This document shows, in pieces, positions 6,506-7,970 of a DNA stretch of 7,970 nucleotides. Position numbers and translations under genes: made by a program. Origin of the DNA: Puniceicoccales bacterium (lineage in GTDB: Bacteria; Verrucomicrobiota; Verrucomicrobiia; Opitutales; JAIRLM01). Position 1 is the first letter of the stretch, and each line of letters starts with the position of its first letter. The notes below the pieces were generated by a model. It was not told the DNA's origin, did not search any database, and worked only from the letters and a program-made list of their open reading frames with translations. The DNA is taken from positions 1-7,970 of the forward strand of contig JAITFC010000056.1 in NCBI GenBank assembly GCA_031281635.1, in the 5' to 3' direction.

Positions 6506-7798
6506 CTAAGCCGCAAAGTCAACGATCTCTTTATGAGAGTGTGTTTTCTGTGCAGACTTCTGAGAAAAATCTTCGAGCGGCGGTTTTGGACTGAGACAAA
6601 GCTCCACGAAAGCTCGGACAAATGGTCTGGTTTTGTCATATACTCCGTACACTTCCTCGAGATCCTTGGGCAATATGGCCTCTCTGACATAAGGCTGGAG
6701 CGGCCTGCGAGGTGACGACAGTCGTTCAAAACCCGGCCATTCTATCACCTCTGTGTCCGATCCCGTCCTTTGCACTTCTTGGTAGAAGTAACCATGTATT
6801 CCATCAAGCACCTGAAACAATTCTGCAAATACCGTAAAAACTTCCCAATTTCGGAGAAGTGTCGCATGAAGATCATAGTCGTCAAGCGCTGCGGCTAGGG
6901 AAAGCAATTGGACAAGGATCGTAGCAAGGTACGTCTCAATGATCGATATATACCAATCTACGCGCAGAAGATGCGCATCCCCCGGAATTTCAGTTCTTAG
7001 GAGCTGGTAAGTCAAGTGTTGCAAATTCGATATGACTGCGAGAATATTCGCAGACCATTCATCACTGAGGACCGATGGTGCTCCTGCTCTAATTTGATTT
7101 GCACACTCTTTTAAACCCCGTACGGCGCATTCTCGATCTTTTTCTCCCAGCAATGCCACTGGTCCCCCAGTTAGTCCGGCCAAACCAGCTTCCATACGCC
7201 CAATGCGCTCATCATATTCGCCCAGCCAAACATGTGTTCTCCGAATTTTGTCTCTCGGCTGAATTGCTAACTGCTCTAAAACATCCACCAAATTATCAAA
7301 TCCTTCTTGCATAATTCTCAGGATGTCCGACAAATTAACATTGCCGGCGAATATTTGAGGTATATCTTTTGCGAAGTTATTTAACTTACATGCTATCCGT
7401 TGTATCTGATTAGCGTCAGAGAGAGAGTCTCTTATAGTATCTTTCACGAAGAGAAATGTTGCTAGTGCTGCCCACATAACATGACACACTATTAAGTATG
7501 TTATGAATCCGAGATATGTTTCTGACAATGATATTACCATAATCGACATGACGACGAATGCTAATCCAAACAATATTCCATATTGCCTATACGTCTCTGC
7601 ATACATACCGAACAAAGCTGGTATCAAGCGCATGGGATTCAGCAGACTTATGAGACGACAAATGGCAATTTTTGAAAACTCATAAACACAAAATATGGAA
7701 TTCGCATGTGGCAATGGCGTAATAATTGGAGAATTATTTCCCACAGTAGTATGAAAAATTTCCGAACTAGAGGCTGTCGTCAAATAAGCATTTGACAT
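6506..7798 (-). CDS. Hypothetical hairpin membrane protein (430 aa), 5' end disrupted by IS5 insertion
   Basis: No family is recognised. From the ATG at 7798 the product has 430 residues. A polar N-terminus leads to a moderately hydrophobic patch (about 34-52). A bilobed pair of membrane segments then lies at about 74-91 and 96-118, split by a short SETY-type turn. The remaining 310 residues are largely helical and rich in leucine, with coiled-coil-like stretches and no known motif. The layout resembles the two hairpin proteins at the left of the window. The frame continues to a GTG at 7891, but that part lies antisense to an IS5 transposase and is not native. The IS edge appears to be near 7770, so even the first 10 or so residues from 7798 are IS-derived. 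Native starts inside could be GTG 7744 or the ATG at 7636. The tsaB-like gene starts 86 bases downstream. Confidence 0.6.
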   Translation of the reverse strand: MSNAYLTTASSSEIFHTTVGNNSPIITPLPHANSIFCVYEFSKIAICRLISLLNPMRLIPALFGMYAETYRQYGILFGLAFVVMSIMVISLSETYLGFITYLIVCHVMWAALATFLFVKDTIRDSLSDANQIQRIACKLNNFAKDIPQIFAGNVNLSDILRIMQEGFDNLVDVLEQLAIQPRDKIRRTHVWLGEYDERIGRMEAGLAGLTGGPVALLGEKDRECAVRGLKECANQIRAGAPSVLSDEWSANILAVISNLQHLTYQLLRTEIPGDAHLLRVDWYISIIETYLATILVQLLSLAAALDDYDLHATLLRNWEVFTVFAELFQVLDGIHGYFYQEVQRTGSDTEVIEWPGFERLSSPRRPLQPYVREAILPKDLEEVYGVYDKTRPFVRAFVELCLSPKPPLEDFSQKSAQKTHSHKEIVDFAA

Positions 7799-7970
7799 CT
7801 GGAAACATACAATAACATCCGAGGACGATGGAAAACGAAGACATACATCGTCATGATATTCCGGATGCCGCTTGGATAAAATTAGAGCCACTGCTCCCCG
7901 GTCGACGGGGGATGCGAGGCCGGCCGGCGGAAAATAATCGTCGCTTCATGAACGCGGTCAGATGGATTTT
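7771..7970 (+). mobile_element. IS5-family insertion sequence, left end, cut by window edge
   Basis: The element includes the transposase start and about 57 bases before it. The proposed end is AGGCTGTCGTC after CTAG (7767-7770); CTAG is a typical YTAR-type target of IS5 elements. Just inside lies a perfect inverted repeat, GTCAAAT (7779-7785) and ATTTGAC (7790-7796), around AAGC. G+C rises sharply inside the transposase compared with the neighbouring gene. The far end is not in the window, so the terminal repeat and target duplication cannot be confirmed. Confidence 0.6.
7828..7970 (+). CDS. IS5-family transposase, N-terminal part (partial, runs off window)
   Basis: The 47 codons visible begin at ATG 7828, preceded by GAGGA at 7821-7825, a good Shine-Dalgarno site. 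They read MENEDIHRHDIPDAAW, then IKLEPLLPGRRGMRGRP, then AENNRRFMNAVRWIF. This matches the N-terminal helix-turn-helix-like domain (DUF4096 type) of IS5-family transposases, where the pattern is W..IEPLLPG....GRP..DNR.F..AVLWI. The DDE catalytic domain would lie beyond the window. Codon use (CGG, CCG, GGC) is richer in G+C than in the resident genes, which suggests recent arrival. No frameshift is visible in this part. The frame is 47 codons long and cut by the window end, and the opposite strand is also open here. Confidence 0.9.
   Translation, partial: MENEDIHRHDIPDAAWIKLEPLLPGRRGMRGRPAENNRRFMNAVRWI

Noticed and set aside
7799..7891. GTG start at 7891 for the minus-strand hairpin protein
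   Set aside because: The segment is antisense to the IS5 transposase start, and the GGGGAG before it is too close; the coding signal is on the plus strand.
1..7970. CRISPR array or long tandem repeats
   Set aside because: No regularly spaced repeats were found on reading; only the 21-base linker repeat is present.

Overview
The window looks like a piece of a small-genome, host-associated bacterium, most likely of the PVC group and perhaps Verrucomicrobiota (Opitutae/Puniceicoccales-like) rather than Chlamydiae proper. The pointers are a 56-residue L33 of the MPRE...ECTEARAEGKP type, which differs from the shorter L33 I recall from Chlamydia, and three large unrecognised proteins that each carry a two-lobed hydrophobic hairpin. 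Most resident genes also lack a clear Shine-Dalgarno site. The taxonomic call is inference from memory, not from a search.

Layout, left to right. Positions 1 to about 395 hold the broken start of an IS256-family (mutator-type) insertion sequence, read on the minus strand. It has one frameshift near its start and a large out-of-frame internal deletion. Next, 377-1804 (minus) encodes a 475-aa protein with an N-terminal bilobed membrane hairpin. A 183-bp divergent intergenic region with small inverted repeats separates it from 1988-3604 (plus), a 538-aa protein of similar architecture with an acidic repeat linker. Then come rpmG (ribosomal protein L33, 3695-3865, minus) and a CNNM/DUF21-CBS membrane protein (3909-5021, minus), a plus-strand tRNA-Gln(UUG) at 5221-5294, gatC (5350-5664, minus), a divergent tsaB-like gene (5850-6419, minus) and a third large hairpin protein (6506 to about 7798, minus). 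The right edge is the start of an IS5-family insertion sequence, with its transposase on the plus strand from 7828.

The centre (3695-6419) is housekeeping translation and tRNA-modification content: L33, tRNA-Gln, the GatC subunit that helps make Gln-tRNA(Gln), and TsaB for the t6A modification. The flanks are accessory. Three unrecognised proteins with membrane hairpins, resembling chlamydial inclusion-membrane (Inc) proteins in layout, lie beside two unrelated insertion sequences. The IS256 remnant seems to supply the last few codons of the 475-aa gene, and the IS5 element seems to have replaced the 5' end of the 430-aa gene. Together the flanks look like a decaying or reshuffling effector-like region. 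No CRISPR array, rRNA or phage structural gene is visible.
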